Shown here one piece after another: positions 56,667 through 64,000 of a stretch of 64,000 bases of DNA. The notes beneath the pieces were generated by a model that saw only the letters and a program-made list of their open reading frames with translations, did no database searches and was not told where the DNA came from. Position 1 is the stretch's first letter, and each line of letters opens with the position of its first letter. Origin of the DNA: Planomicrobium sp. Y74 (GTDB lineage: Bacteria > Bacillota > Bacilli > Bacillales_A > Planococcaceae); contig NZ_RCWH01000002.1 of NCBI RefSeq assembly GCF_003668635.1, positions 186,001 through 250,000 on the forward strand, in the 5' to 3' direction. A program made the translations under genes and the position numbers.

Positions 56667-58859
56667 ATGGCGAAAGACCAAGTAAAGACAGCTGATGATG
56701 TATTTGATACTGTTGCTTCGTATATGAATGAAGAAAATGTTGAAATGATCCGAAGAGCATATCAAGTGGCATATGATGCCCATATGGGACAATTCCGCAA
56801 ATCCGGTGAACCTTATATTGTTCACCCGGTGCAGGTTGCCGGAATTCTCGCAGAACTGGAAATGGACCCCGCTACGGTAGCAGCGGGCTTTTTGCATGAC
56901 GTCGTGGAAGATACGGAAGTCAGCCGGGAAGACATCGTCCGTGATTTTGATGAAGAAGTCGCTTTGCTGGTGGACGGCGTAACAAAACTGAGCAAGATTA
57001 AATATATGTCGAAAGAAGAGCAGCAGGCGGAAAATCATCGCAAGATGTTCGTGGCAATGGCACAGGATATCCGTGTCATCCTCATTAAACTCGCTGACCG
57101 TTTGCACAATCTCCGCACATTGAAATACCAGTCGGTTGAGAAGCAGCGCATCAAGGCCAACGAAACTCTTGAAATTTTCGCGCCGATTGCACATCGCCTG
57201 GGTATCAACACCATTAAATGGGAACTCGAAGACACTGCTCTCCGTTACTTAAACCCACAGCAATATTACCGCATCGTCAATCTGATGAAGAAAAAACGTA
57301 CCGAGCGGGAAGAATACCTGAACAATGTCATGAATGAAATCCGCGTCCAGCTTGATGAAGTGGATATCAAAGCGGATCTTTTCGGCCGCCCGAAACATAT
57401 TTACAGCATCTATAAAAAAATGGCGATCCAGAACAAGCAATTCAACGAAATCTATGATTTATTGGCAGTGCGCATTACGGTTGAAAGCATCAAGGACTGT
57501 TATGCAGTGCTTGGGATCATCCATTCCACATGGAAGCCGATGCCAGGCCGTTTCAAGGATTATATCGCCATGCCAAAACAGAATCTTTACCAATCGCTGC
57601 ATACGACAGTGATCGGACCTCAGGGTGATCCGCTTGAGGTGCAGATTCGTACAGAAGAAATGCATCGCATTGCTGAATACGGTGTGGCGGCTCACTGGGC
57701 CTATAAGGAAGGCAAGAGTTCTGATAAGCCGATTAGTTCTGTCGATTCCCGTCTTTCTTGGTTCCGTGAAATCCTGGATTTCCAGAACGAGTCGGACAAT
57801 GCCGAAGAATTTATGGAGTCGCTTAAATTCGACCTGTTTTCTGATATGGTCTATGTATTTTCACCAAAAGGCGATGTTATTGAAATGCCGGCCGGTTCCT
57901 GCCCGATTGATTTTGCCTACCGTGTGCATTCCGAAATTGGCAATAAAACCATCGGTGCTAAAGTGAATGGCAAGATGGTGCCGCTGGATACCCAATTGAA
58001 TACTGGGGATATCGTTGAAATTCTGACATCCAAGCAATCATTCGGCCCAAGCCGCGACTGGCTGAAAATCGCCAAGTCCACGCAGACGAAAAATAAGATC
58101 AAGCAATTCTTCAAAAAGCAATTGCGTGAAGACAATGTCCAAAAAGGCAAGGAAATGATCGAGCGCGAAATCAAAGCACAGGAATTTGTGCCGAAAGACA
58201 TTCTAACCAATGAAAACATCAAGCGTGTCTGTGAGAAATTCAATTTCGCGGGCGAAGATGATATGTATGCAGCTGTTGGTTTCACTGGAATCACCGCTCA
58301 GCAAGTCGTCAACCGCCTGGCGGAAAAAGAACGCAAGAAACGCGAACAGGAAGAAGCACTCGAGAAAATCACTGTCGAGATGAAATCGAACCAGCCACGT
58401 AAACAAACCGAGTCAGGTGTTATTGTGCGGGGCATCGATAACATGATGATCCGCCTGTCGAAATGCTGTAACCCGGTGCCGGGAGATGCCATCATCGGTT
58501 TCATTACAAAAGGCCGCGGGGTTTCCGTCCACCGTGCCGACTGTCCGAACGTGCAGGCCAATGAGACCGACCGTCTCATTCCTGTTGAATGGGAAAACGG
58601 TGAAACACCTGAAAACAAATCCTATCAAATTGACATCGAAGTGCAGGCCTATGACCGCACCGGCTTGATCAACGAAGTTATGCACATGGTCAGCGAAACG
58701 AAAACGACAATCGTCGCCGTCAGCGGCCGTGCCGACAACAATAAAATCGCGACCATCAACCTGTCAATCATGATTCCGCATATTTCACACCTGAACAGAG
58801 TAGTGGAGCGGATCAAGCAATTGCCGGATGTTTATTCGGTCACGCGTGTCACGAATTAA
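56667..58859 (+). CDS. relA: Bifunctional (p)ppGpp synthetase/hydrolase
   Basis: 730 residues, long RSH form. The HD hydrolase site is intact ([36 protein letters not shown]). The synthetase has [26 protein letters not shown] and [11 protein letters not shown]; then TGS ([22 protein letters not shown]), a zinc-finger-like CCNPVPGD region, and ACT at the end. With both sites present it should make and degrade the alarmone. AGAGGAGCAAGG upstream. Confidence 0.97.
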   Translation: MAKDQVKTADDVFDTVASYMNEENVEMIRRAYQVAYDAHMGQFRKSGEPYIVHPVQVAGILAELEMDPATVAAGFLHDVVEDTEVSREDIVRDFDEEVALLVDGVTKLSKIKYMSKEEQQAENHRKMFVAMAQDIRVILIKLADRLHNLRTLKYQSVEKQRIKANETLEIFAPIAHRLGINTIKWELEDTALRYLNPQQYYRIVNLMKKKRTEREEYLNNVMNEIRVQLDEVDIKADLFGRPKHIYSIYKKMAIQNKQFNEIYDLLAVRITVESIKDCYAVLGIIHSTWKPMPGRFKDYIAMPKQNLYQSLHTTVIGPQGDPLEVQIRTEEMHRIAEYGVAAHWAYKEGKSSDKPISSVDSRLSWFREILDFQNESDNAEEFMESLKFDLFSDMVYVFSPKGDVIEMPAGSCPIDFAYRVHSEIGNKTIGAKVNGKMVPLDTQLNTGDIVEILTSKQSFGPSRDWLKIAKSTQTKNKIKQFFKKQLREDNVQKGKEMIEREIKAQEFVPKDILTNENIKRVCEKFNFAGEDDMYAAVGFTGITAQQVVNRLAEKERKKREQEEALEKITVEMKSNQPRKQTESGVIVRGIDNMMIRLSKCCNPVPGDAIIGFITKGRGVSVHRADCPNVQANETDRLIPVEWENGETPENKSYQIDIEVQAYDRTGLINEVMHMVSETKTTIVAVSGRADNNKIATINLSIMIPHISHLNRVVERIKQLPDVYSVTRVTN

Positions 58860-58868
58860 GGAGGAATT

Positions 58869-59309
58869 ATGCGAGTTATTCTTCAACGAAGCAAAAGAGC
58901 ATCTGTGACCGTCGAAGGCAGCGTCACCGGATCAATCGAATCCGGTTATGTGCTGCTCGTCGGAATCACACATGAAGATACAGAAAAAGACGCTGATTAT
59001 TGTGCGCGCAAGATTGCACAGATGCGTCTCTTCGAAGACGAAGATGGCAAGATGAACCGTTCGATTTTCGAAAACGGCGGCGATATCCTGTCCATCTCGC
59101 AATTCACGCTTTACGGCGATATCCGTAAAGGGCGCCGTCCGAGCTTTGTAGAAGCTGCGCGGCCGGATCAAGCGGAGCCTTTATGGGATTACTTCAATGA
59201 AGTGCTGCGAAATGAAGGCCTTCGCGTCGAAGAAGGCGTATTCGGTGCCATGATGGACGTCGAACTGGTGAACGATGGACCGGTAACGATGATTGTGGAA
59301 TCGCAATAA
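58869..59309 (+). CDS. dtd: D-aminoacyl-tRNA deacylase
   Basis: 146 residues. The [17 protein letters not shown] motif and the cross-subunit Gly-cisPro motif in [11 protein letters not shown] are present. Removes D-amino acids (and glycine) from mischarged tRNAs. TAAGGAGG lies upstream; 9 bases after relA, same operon. Confidence 0.96.
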   Translation: MRVILQRSKRASVTVEGSVTGSIESGYVLLVGITHEDTEKDADYCARKIAQMRLFEDEDGKMNRSIFENGGDILSISQFTLYGDIRKGRRPSFVEAARPDQAEPLWDYFNEVLRNEGLRVEEGVFGAMMDVELVNDGPVTMIVESQ

Positions 59310-59318
59310 ATATAAAAA

Positions 59319-59355
59319 GGCGATGCGGAATTTTCTGCATCGCTTTTTTATATTT
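59319..59355 (+). terminator. Terminator after dtd
   Basis: GGCGATGC...GCATCGC stem with GAA/TTC extension, followed by TTTTTT. Confidence 0.88.
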
Positions 59356-59447
59356 AAAATATTAGAGGTAGACCTGATGTTAACTGACCTGTGTTTAAAA
59401 ATCAGAACATCAGAATCACAAGTGAATTTTTATATTCAATTGCTTAA

Positions 59448-60731
59448 TCAGTTCCATTTATAGGAGATATTTTCTTTCACCGTTAATTCTTCATTTTCCG
59501 ATAGTGCCTTTTCAGGTCTCACAATGAATATACTGATCAATGTCGCGATTGTGAAGAGAGCCATAATAACGTATAACACCATATCGTAGGATTGAGTTTT
59601 TGCCAGCACAAACGAACTTAACTGATTGCCTGACAGACCTGCAAAAGCCCAAGCGGATAAAGCGAGCCCGTGTATAGTGGATATACTATTCAAACCGAAG
59701 CGGTCAGCCAATAATGGCGGCAGCGATGAAAATCCTCCGCCATATCCTGCATTTACTATACAAAGTAAGGAAATCATAAGAGCTGCCGTGACAATGGTAC
59801 TGATGCCGTTTAGGAAAATGGTTAATAACAAAGTCACAATGGAGGAAGTGAAAATAATTACATAAATGGTGTTGCGGTCTTTTAAATGATCGCCAAGCGC
59901 TGAGAATACCAGGCGTCCGCCTGAATTGAAAATGGCGGTCAAAGAACTGACTAAACCGATTGCTCCGAATCCGATGAACGCCAGAATGCCTTTTTCCTGA
60001 GAAATTAAGGCGAGTCCACAAGTGATATTAATATAGAACATGAGCCATATGCCGATGAATGTTTTATTCTTCAAGATATTTAAATAACTGAAGCTAAAGC
60101 CATGGCTTTGTGAAAGTTCTTTTTCATATCCAGCAGGTTTCTTAATCAGCAAGTGTCCGATAATCATCATCATTAAATATAAGCCTGCTAAAATGTAAAA
60201 CATCATATAGACGTTGGAGGCGTCTACCAGATTCCCATCACTGTTTCTTGCTCCAAGTAAATTGACCATTAAAGGACTTGCTATTACTTTCGCTAAGCCA
60301 AAACCTAAAACTGCCAGGCCGGTTGCCAGGCCTTTTTGATTCTGGAACCAAAGCATCAAAGTTTTAACCGGCGTTAAATAACCAATCCCCAAACCAATCC
60401 CCATAACGACCCCGTATGAAATATAAATGCCCATCAATGATTTATAATAAATGAAAAATCCAGTACCTGCCATTCCGGCAACAAAAAATATAGCTGATAA
60501 AAGGGAAGACTTTTGAATATTTTTTTCTACAAACTTGCCGCCAAAAGCTGCAGACATACCAAGAACGAAAATGGCTATACTGAAAGCCCATTCCACTTCG
60601 CCGATGCTTTTTCCTATGTAGTTGGCAATATCCCCCTTAAACAATGACCAACAGTAAACCGTTCCGATACTGCAGTGAATCAATAAAGCCGGGAGAACAG
60701 CGCGCACCCATTTGTTATTAAACCTATCCAT
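59448..60731 (-). CDS. OFA-family major facilitator (oxalate/formate antiporter type)
   Basis: 427 residues, 12 membrane helices. The OFA signature YCWSLFKGDIANYIG near the start and YGVVMGIGLGIGYLTPVKTLMLWFQNQKGLATGLAVLGFGLAK are visible. OFA members move oxalate, formate, lactate or other carboxylates; substrate not predictable. Start at ATG 60731 because GGAGGAG precedes it; ATG 60746 would overlap this site. Upstream DNA is extremely AT-rich with two AACGTTAT sites. Confidence 0.85.
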   Translation of the reverse strand: MDRFNNKWVRAVLPALLIHCSIGTVYCWSLFKGDIANYIGKSIGEVEWAFSIAIFVLGMSAAFGGKFVEKNIQKSSLLSAIFFVAGMAGTGFFIYYKSLMGIYISYGVVMGIGLGIGYLTPVKTLMLWFQNQKGLATGLAVLGFGLAKVIASPLMVNLLGARNSDGNLVDASNVYMMFYILAGLYLMMMIIGHLLIKKPAGYEKELSQSHGFSFSYLNILKNKTFIGIWLMFYINITCGLALISQEKGILAFIGFGAIGLVSSLTAIFNSGGRLVFSALGDHLKDRNTIYVIIFTSSIVTLLLTIFLNGISTIVTAALMISLLCIVNAGYGGGFSSLPPLLADRFGLNSISTIHGLALSAWAFAGLSGNQLSSFVLAKTQSYDMVLYVIMALFTIATLISIFIVRPEKALSENEELTVKENISYKWN

Positions 60732-60797
60732 TTCCAACTCCTCCATCTCTTTGTCTAAATAACGAACAGTTAATAAATAAATGTAAAAATAATTCGT

Positions 60798-60872
60798 GTT
60801 ATAACGTTATTTATTTTTATTATTTAATTATTAACAATAAAATAAAGTTATTTACGAACGTTATAAAAAACA
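60798..60872. promoter_or_regulatory. AT-rich inverted repeat with two AACGTTAT motifs
   Basis: ATAACGTTAT (itself a palindrome) near 60807 and GAACGTTATAA near 60856 bracket an AT-only stretch of about 40 bases upstream of the OFA transporter. It may contain the transporter promoter and a regulator site. Confidence 0.4.
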
Positions 60873-60924
60873 GTATATCTTATTTTCTTGAGTAAAAAAA
60901 CAGTAAATATACAAAAAGGAGTTA

Positions 60925-61041
60925 ATGAAAGGAATAAAGGAAATCGGTAGACCGACATTATCCATGGAACTGCTGTTTAAACATTGGGAAGATGCTATTT
61001 CTAGTTCATTGGATAAAAAACAGTCTAATCAAACTGACTAG
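60925..61041 (+). CDS. Small open frame of 38 residues
   Basis: ATG at 60925 is preceded by AAAAAGGAG with a 4-base spacer. The product reads MKGIKEIGRPTLSMELLF, KHWEDAISSSLDKKQSNQ, TD. It is charged and soluble. I do not recognise it. It could be a real small protein or the remnant of a larger gene. The stop lies inside the next hairpin. Confidence 0.35.
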   Translation: MKGIKEIGRPTLSMELLFKHWEDAISSSLDKKQSNQTD

Positions 61042-61046
61042 ACTGC
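61014..61046 (-). terminator. Second leftward terminator-like hairpin
   Basis: Read leftward, CAGTCTAGTCA pairs with TGATTAGACTG, followed by TTTTTT. Together with the one at 61108-61146 it gives two leftward terminators in a row after the amidase gene. Confidence 0.6.
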
Positions 61047-61107
61047 TTTCGAATAAAACTATCAAATACTTCACTAGTTCAATATGTAACTTAATTCACA
61101 AACCAAA

Positions 61108-61146
61108 AAAGCGTCTGGACAGGAAATCTACTGTCCGGACGCTTTA
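61108..61146 (-). terminator. Terminator of the amidase gene
   Basis: Read leftward, AAAGCGTCCGGACAG pairs with CTGTCCAGACGCTTT, followed by T. It starts right after the stop. Confidence 0.9.
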
Positions 61147-61148
61147 GT

Positions 61149-62687
61149 TTACTTTGCTAATTGTGCATCGAAGTAATTGATGGTTCCCTGGTACAGGCCA
61201 AGTGCTGCCTGCTCGCGGAACTGTTCGGAAGAAATGATGCGTTCTTCAGTGTAATTGCTAAGGAAGCCGAGTTCGACAAGAACCGCTGCCTGGCGATTTT
61301 CACGTAGTACGAGGTAATTGCCCGGCTGCACACCGCGGTCGCGGATGGTCAGCTTCTTGCCGAGGCCAGCATTCAGGTAACTGGCAAGTTCTTTCTGGTA
61401 GTCGTGCATATAGTAAGACGTGAATCCGGAGACGGTGCTGTCTTCGGTAGCATCGTAATGGATGCTGATAAAGGCGTCGGCTGCAGAGTTATGGCCTTCA
61501 GCAACACGTTTACGAAGATCGACATAGACGTCCGACTGGCGGGTCATATGCACTTCGGCGCCAGCTGCCTGCAAATGTTGCGCCAGCAATTCCGCCGTTT
61601 TCAGGGTCAACCCTTTTTCTTCGGTTTTGCGGGCGCCGACTGTGCCGCCGTCATTGCCGCCATGTCCCGGATCAAGAACTATCGTAAGGCCGTTCAAGGT
61701 TCCTTTTTTGCGTTCGACTTTTTCTTTTTCAGCTTTGATTTCCTGCGCGCCGGCTGCAACTACCCAGGATGCAATAAAGCCGGTTACGCCGCCGGAAAGC
61801 TGTACTTGATACCAGTCTCCTTGCTTGGCGAGAACAGCTAATTGTTCGCCGGCATTTGCACGGGCGACGACTTCGGATGAGGTAGAGGCTTGCGTCCGGA
61901 TATTGGTTCCGTTAGTTTGCACGGTTATGGTTTCAACGCTGCTGTCGGTTTTTTTCTCGACAGTTTCGTTGGACATATGGCCGTAGAATGAATAGACCCA
62001 ACCGGTTTTATTGTCGTCCAGTTGAATCTTTACCCAATTCCCTGCAAGTTCGAGGACAGGATAAATTTCACCTTTTTTGACAGTTCCTTGTTTCGAAGAA
62101 CTGAGATCCGCTTTCTTGCGCACGTTCAGCACATCCACCGCGATTTCAATGGAAGAAACGTCGCTAGCGGCAGGAGCGGGATTCGCTTGCGTATTATCGT
62201 TGATGCTTATGTATTCTTTCGAAACAAATCCGCGGCTTCCACGGAATTCGACTTCAACCCAGCCATCCGTATCGTTGATGATATTCGCTTGCTCTCCAGC
62301 GTTCATTTGCGCCAGAACTGAAGCGGAGAGATTAGGCTGTGCACGGACATTCAAACGGTTTACAGAAGATACAGCAGTTTTACTGGATGCTGCCGATGCC
62401 GCCTGTTCAGAGCTTTTCGTCAGCCAGGAAGCGATCCAGCCCGTTTCACCGGAAATGGTTACTTCAATCCAGTCGCCGCTTCTGGAAACTTCATCTACGG
62501 CATCTCCCTTTTTCATTGCTGCGATTACAGGATAACTTAAGCCAGGGCCGCTTCGTACATTGATGGATGATTCCGATACTTCAATTCCTGAAGTATTGGC
62601 GAGAGCAGTAGAATTATCAACGAAAGGCAATGCCTGGGAAATCAATAAAATCAGGATTATGTATGCAATTGTGGTTTTACGGTTCAT
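61149..62687 (-). CDS. N-acetylmuramoyl-L-alanine amidase with four SH3b domains (YrvJ-like)
   Basis: 512 residues. Signal peptide (TIAYIILILLISQALP...ALA), four bacterial SH3 domains (SSINVRSGPGLSYPVI, NRLNVRAQPNLSASVL, DVLNVRKKADLSSSKQ, TNIRTQASTSSEVV), then an Amidase_3 domain with zinc ligands in VLDPGHGGNDGGTVG, a conserved Glu in KTEEKGLTLK, HYDAT, and VELGFLSN. Exported wall hydrolase cutting the glycan-peptide bond. AGGAGG upstream. Matches yrvJ by position before hisS. Confidence 0.93.
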   Translation of the reverse strand: MNRKTTIAYIILILLISQALPFVDNSTALANTSGIEVSESSINVRSGPGLSYPVIAAMKKGDAVDEVSRSGDWIEVTISGETGWIASWLTKSSEQAASAASSKTAVSSVNRLNVRAQPNLSASVLAQMNAGEQANIINDTDGWVEVEFRGSRGFVSKEYISINDNTQANPAPAASDVSSIEIAVDVLNVRKKADLSSSKQGTVKKGEIYPVLELAGNWVKIQLDDNKTGWVYSFYGHMSNETVEKKTDSSVETITVQTNGTNIRTQASTSSEVVARANAGEQLAVLAKQGDWYQVQLSGGVTGFIASWVVAAGAQEIKAEKEKVERKKGTLNGLTIVLDPGHGGNDGGTVGARKTEEKGLTLKTAELLAQHLQAAGAEVHMTRQSDVYVDLRKRVAEGHNSAADAFISIHYDATEDSTVSGFTSYYMHDYQKELASYLNAGLGKKLTIRDRGVQPGNYLVLRENRQAAVLVELGFLSNYTEERIISSEQFREQAALGLYQGTINYFDAQLAK

Positions 62688-62730
62688 ATAGTACCTCCTC
62701 TTAAGACGGTATATTTATTCTAGCAAATAA

Positions 62731-62759
62731 ATCATACGAAATGTGAAAAAGGTTGACAA
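62731..62759 (-). promoter_or_regulatory. Promoter of the amidase gene
   Basis: Leftward TTGTCA (62754-62759), 17-bp spacer, TATGAT (62731-62736). Its -35 overlaps the rightward hisS -35. Confidence 0.72.
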
Positions 62760-62781
62760 GGGGGATAGGAAAATTTAAGAT
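62753..62781 (+). promoter_or_regulatory. Promoter of the hisS T-box transcript
   Basis: TTGACA (62753-62758), 17-bp spacer, TAAGAT (62776-62781). The two divergent promoters share five bases of their -35 boxes. Confidence 0.75.
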
Positions 62782-62789
62782 TAAGCTTA

Positions 62790-63084
62790 TTATATGAATT
62801 AGAACGCCGATGACGAAGAAAGTAACCGCATGATTGGCTGATAAGAGAGGGGAAGTCCCAGGCTGCAAACTTCCCTGCAGAAACGTGTGGTGAACAACAC
62901 TTAAGAGGCTTTTCTTCGAAAGATGCAAGGTATTTTTATACCGCATTTACTAGGGGGGAACGGAACCGGCCGTTATCCGGGAATGAGAGGGTGCGAGATT
63001 TTCGCATCAACTAGGGTGGAACCGCGGAAGCTTGAATACAGGCTCTCGTCCCTTGCGCAAGCAAGGGGCGGGAGCTTTTTTGTA
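62790..63084 (+). promoter_or_regulatory. T-box leader of hisS
   Basis: T-box core AGGGTGGAACCGCGG at 63013-63027, then a terminator GCTCTCGTCCC...GGGGCGGGAGC with T run (about 63042-63083). The likely specifier is CAC at 62898-62900 (histidine), in GAACAACACTTAAG. Stem I and its AGTAA-type loops lie at about 62805-62910. Confidence 0.88.
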
Positions 63085-63108
63085 TGGAAAAAAAGAGGAG
63101 TGAAGAAC

Positions 63109-64000
63109 ATGGGCAAGAATATTCAGTTACCGCGTGGCACTTATGATGTGCTGCCGGAACAGTCCGCCAAATGGCAGGAAGTGGAACAAAAAATCAATGA
63201 GCTTTGCAGGCTTTATCAATACAAAGAAATCCGGACGCCGGTTTTTGAACATACAGAATTGTTCCAGCGCGGCGTCGGTGATACGACGGATATCGTCCAA
63301 AAAGAAATGTACACATTTCAGGACCGCGGCGACCGTTCGTTGACGTTGCGTCCGGAAGGCACTGCTTCAGTGGTGCGTTCCTACGTTGAAAATAAATTAT
63401 TCGGTTTGCCGGATCAGCCGGTGAAACTTTCTTATATGGGTCCGATGTTCCGCTATGAACGCCCGCAGGCAGGGCGGACGCGCCAGTTTGTCCAGTTCGG
63501 CGTTGAAGCGATCGGCTCAAAAGATCCTGCGATTGATGCAGAAGTTATTTCACTTGCAATGGAAGTTTATCGTTCCGTTGGTTTGAAACAGTTGCGCCTG
63601 GTCATCAATTCACTTGGGGATACAGAAAGCCGAATCGCGCACAAAGAAGCGTTGATCAAACATTTTGAACCAAGAATCGATGAATTCTGCGGGGATTGCC
63701 AGTTGCGCTTAACAAAGAATCCGTTGCGCATCCTTGATTGTAAAGTAGACCGCAACCACGAATTGATGGCAACTGCGCCTTCTTTGGCGGATTATCTGAA
63801 CGAGGAATCTCAAGTCTATTTTGACGGAGTCAAAGGGTACCTTGAAGCGCTCAGCATCGATTATGTTGTAGATCCGAATTTGGTGCGAGGGCTGGATTAT
63901 TACAACCACACTGCATTTGAAATCATGAGTGATGCAGAAGGGTTTGGCGCAATTACCACTCTTTGCGGCGGCGGACGCTATAATGGCCTTGTCGAAGATT
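63109..64000 (+). CDS. hisS: Histidyl-tRNA synthetase, N-terminal part
   Basis: Partial: the frame runs off the right edge after about 297 codons. Class II synthetase motif 2 [20 protein letters not shown], motif 1 region [16 protein letters not shown], and the histidine-A loop [15 protein letters not shown] are visible. Charges tRNA-His. ATG 63109 after AAGAGGAGTG. aspS probably follows outside the window. Confidence 0.97.
   Translation, partial: MGKNIQLPRGTYDVLPEQSAKWQEVEQKINELCRLYQYKEIRTPVFEHTELFQRGVGDTTDIVQKEMYTFQDRGDRSLTLRPEGTASVVRSYVENKLFGLPDQPVKLSYMGPMFRYERPQAGRTRQFVQFGVEAIGSKDPAIDAEVISLAMEVYRSVGLKQLRLVINSLGDTESRIAHKEALIKHFEPRIDEFCGDCQLRLTKNPLRILDCKVDRNHELMATAPSLADYLNEESQVYFDGVKGYLEALSIDYVVDPNLVRGLDYYNHTAFEIMSDAEGFGAITTLCGGGRYNGLVED

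Noticed and set aside
62701-62946. Leftward 81-codon frame upstream of hisS
   Set aside because: It lies across the T-box leader, read on the other strand.

Overview
The window is a chromosomal segment of a low-GC Gram-positive bacterium of the Bacillales, most likely a member of the Planococcaceae (Planococcus/Planomicrobium-like). The evidence is the gene order, which follows the Bacillus subtilis order hemAXCDBL, valS, folC, (comC), maf, radC, mreBCD, minCD, rplU, prp, rpmA, spo0B, obg, pheB, pheA, niaR, ruvAB, queA, tgt, yajC, comN, secDF, yrvD, recJ, apt, relA, dtd, yrvJ, hisS. Shine-Dalgarno sites are strong and AGGAGG-like, TTG and GTG starts are frequent, and two T-box leaders are present. 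Sporulation genes that B. subtilis has in this order (spoIIB, spoIVFA/FB, bofC, spoVB) are absent here, while a Spo0B-like gene remains, so I infer a non-sporulating descendant of a spore former.

Layout. 1-5.4 kb: heme operon (hemA truncated at the left edge). 5.5-7.3 kb: repeat-rich gap and an AbrB-type transporter. 7.3-10.3 kb: T-box-controlled valS. 10.3-12.7 kb: repeats and a leftward pair of ATP-grasp ligases. 12.8-15.7 kb: folC and a membrane GAF-GGDEF diguanylate cyclase. 15.9-28.4 kb: a full type IV pilus cluster (three minor pilin-like proteins, a small membrane protein, a VanW-like protein, PilB, PilT, PilC, major pilin, PilM, PilN, PilO with LysM, PilD) at the place where B. subtilis has only comC. 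28.5-30.8 kb: leftward small membrane protein and AbgT transporter. 31.2-36.8 kb: maf, radC, mreBCD, minCD. 37-38.3 kb: NERD protein and repeats. 38.3-48.2 kb: ribosomal proteins with Prp protease, Obg, Phe synthesis, NiaR, RuvAB and queuosine genes. 48.5-59.3 kb: comN, secDF, lapA-like, recJ, apt, an inserted beta-helix protein, relA and dtd. 59.4-64 kb: leftward OFA-type transporter, leftward SH3-amidase, and T-box-controlled hisS (cut at the right edge).

The most unusual content is non-coding. Seven intergenic arrays, each with its own core sequence, share one property: every one of 28 unit-to-unit steps is 20 or 21 bp, two turns of B-DNA. Separately, five copies of an interspersed 130-265 bp element carry 18-bp imperfect terminal inverted repeats. 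Other repeats include a nearly identical 122-bp tandem duplication, a 37-bp repeat behind minD, and small TTCGC/GCGAA hairpins lying near three of the arrays. I know of no published description of the arrays.

Functionally, the diguanylate cyclase next to a PilB that carries two MshEN-like motifs suggests c-di-GMP control of the pili. The LysM domain on PilO suggests that the pilus alignment complex is anchored to peptidoglycan. All statements are from reading the sequence; no searches were run.
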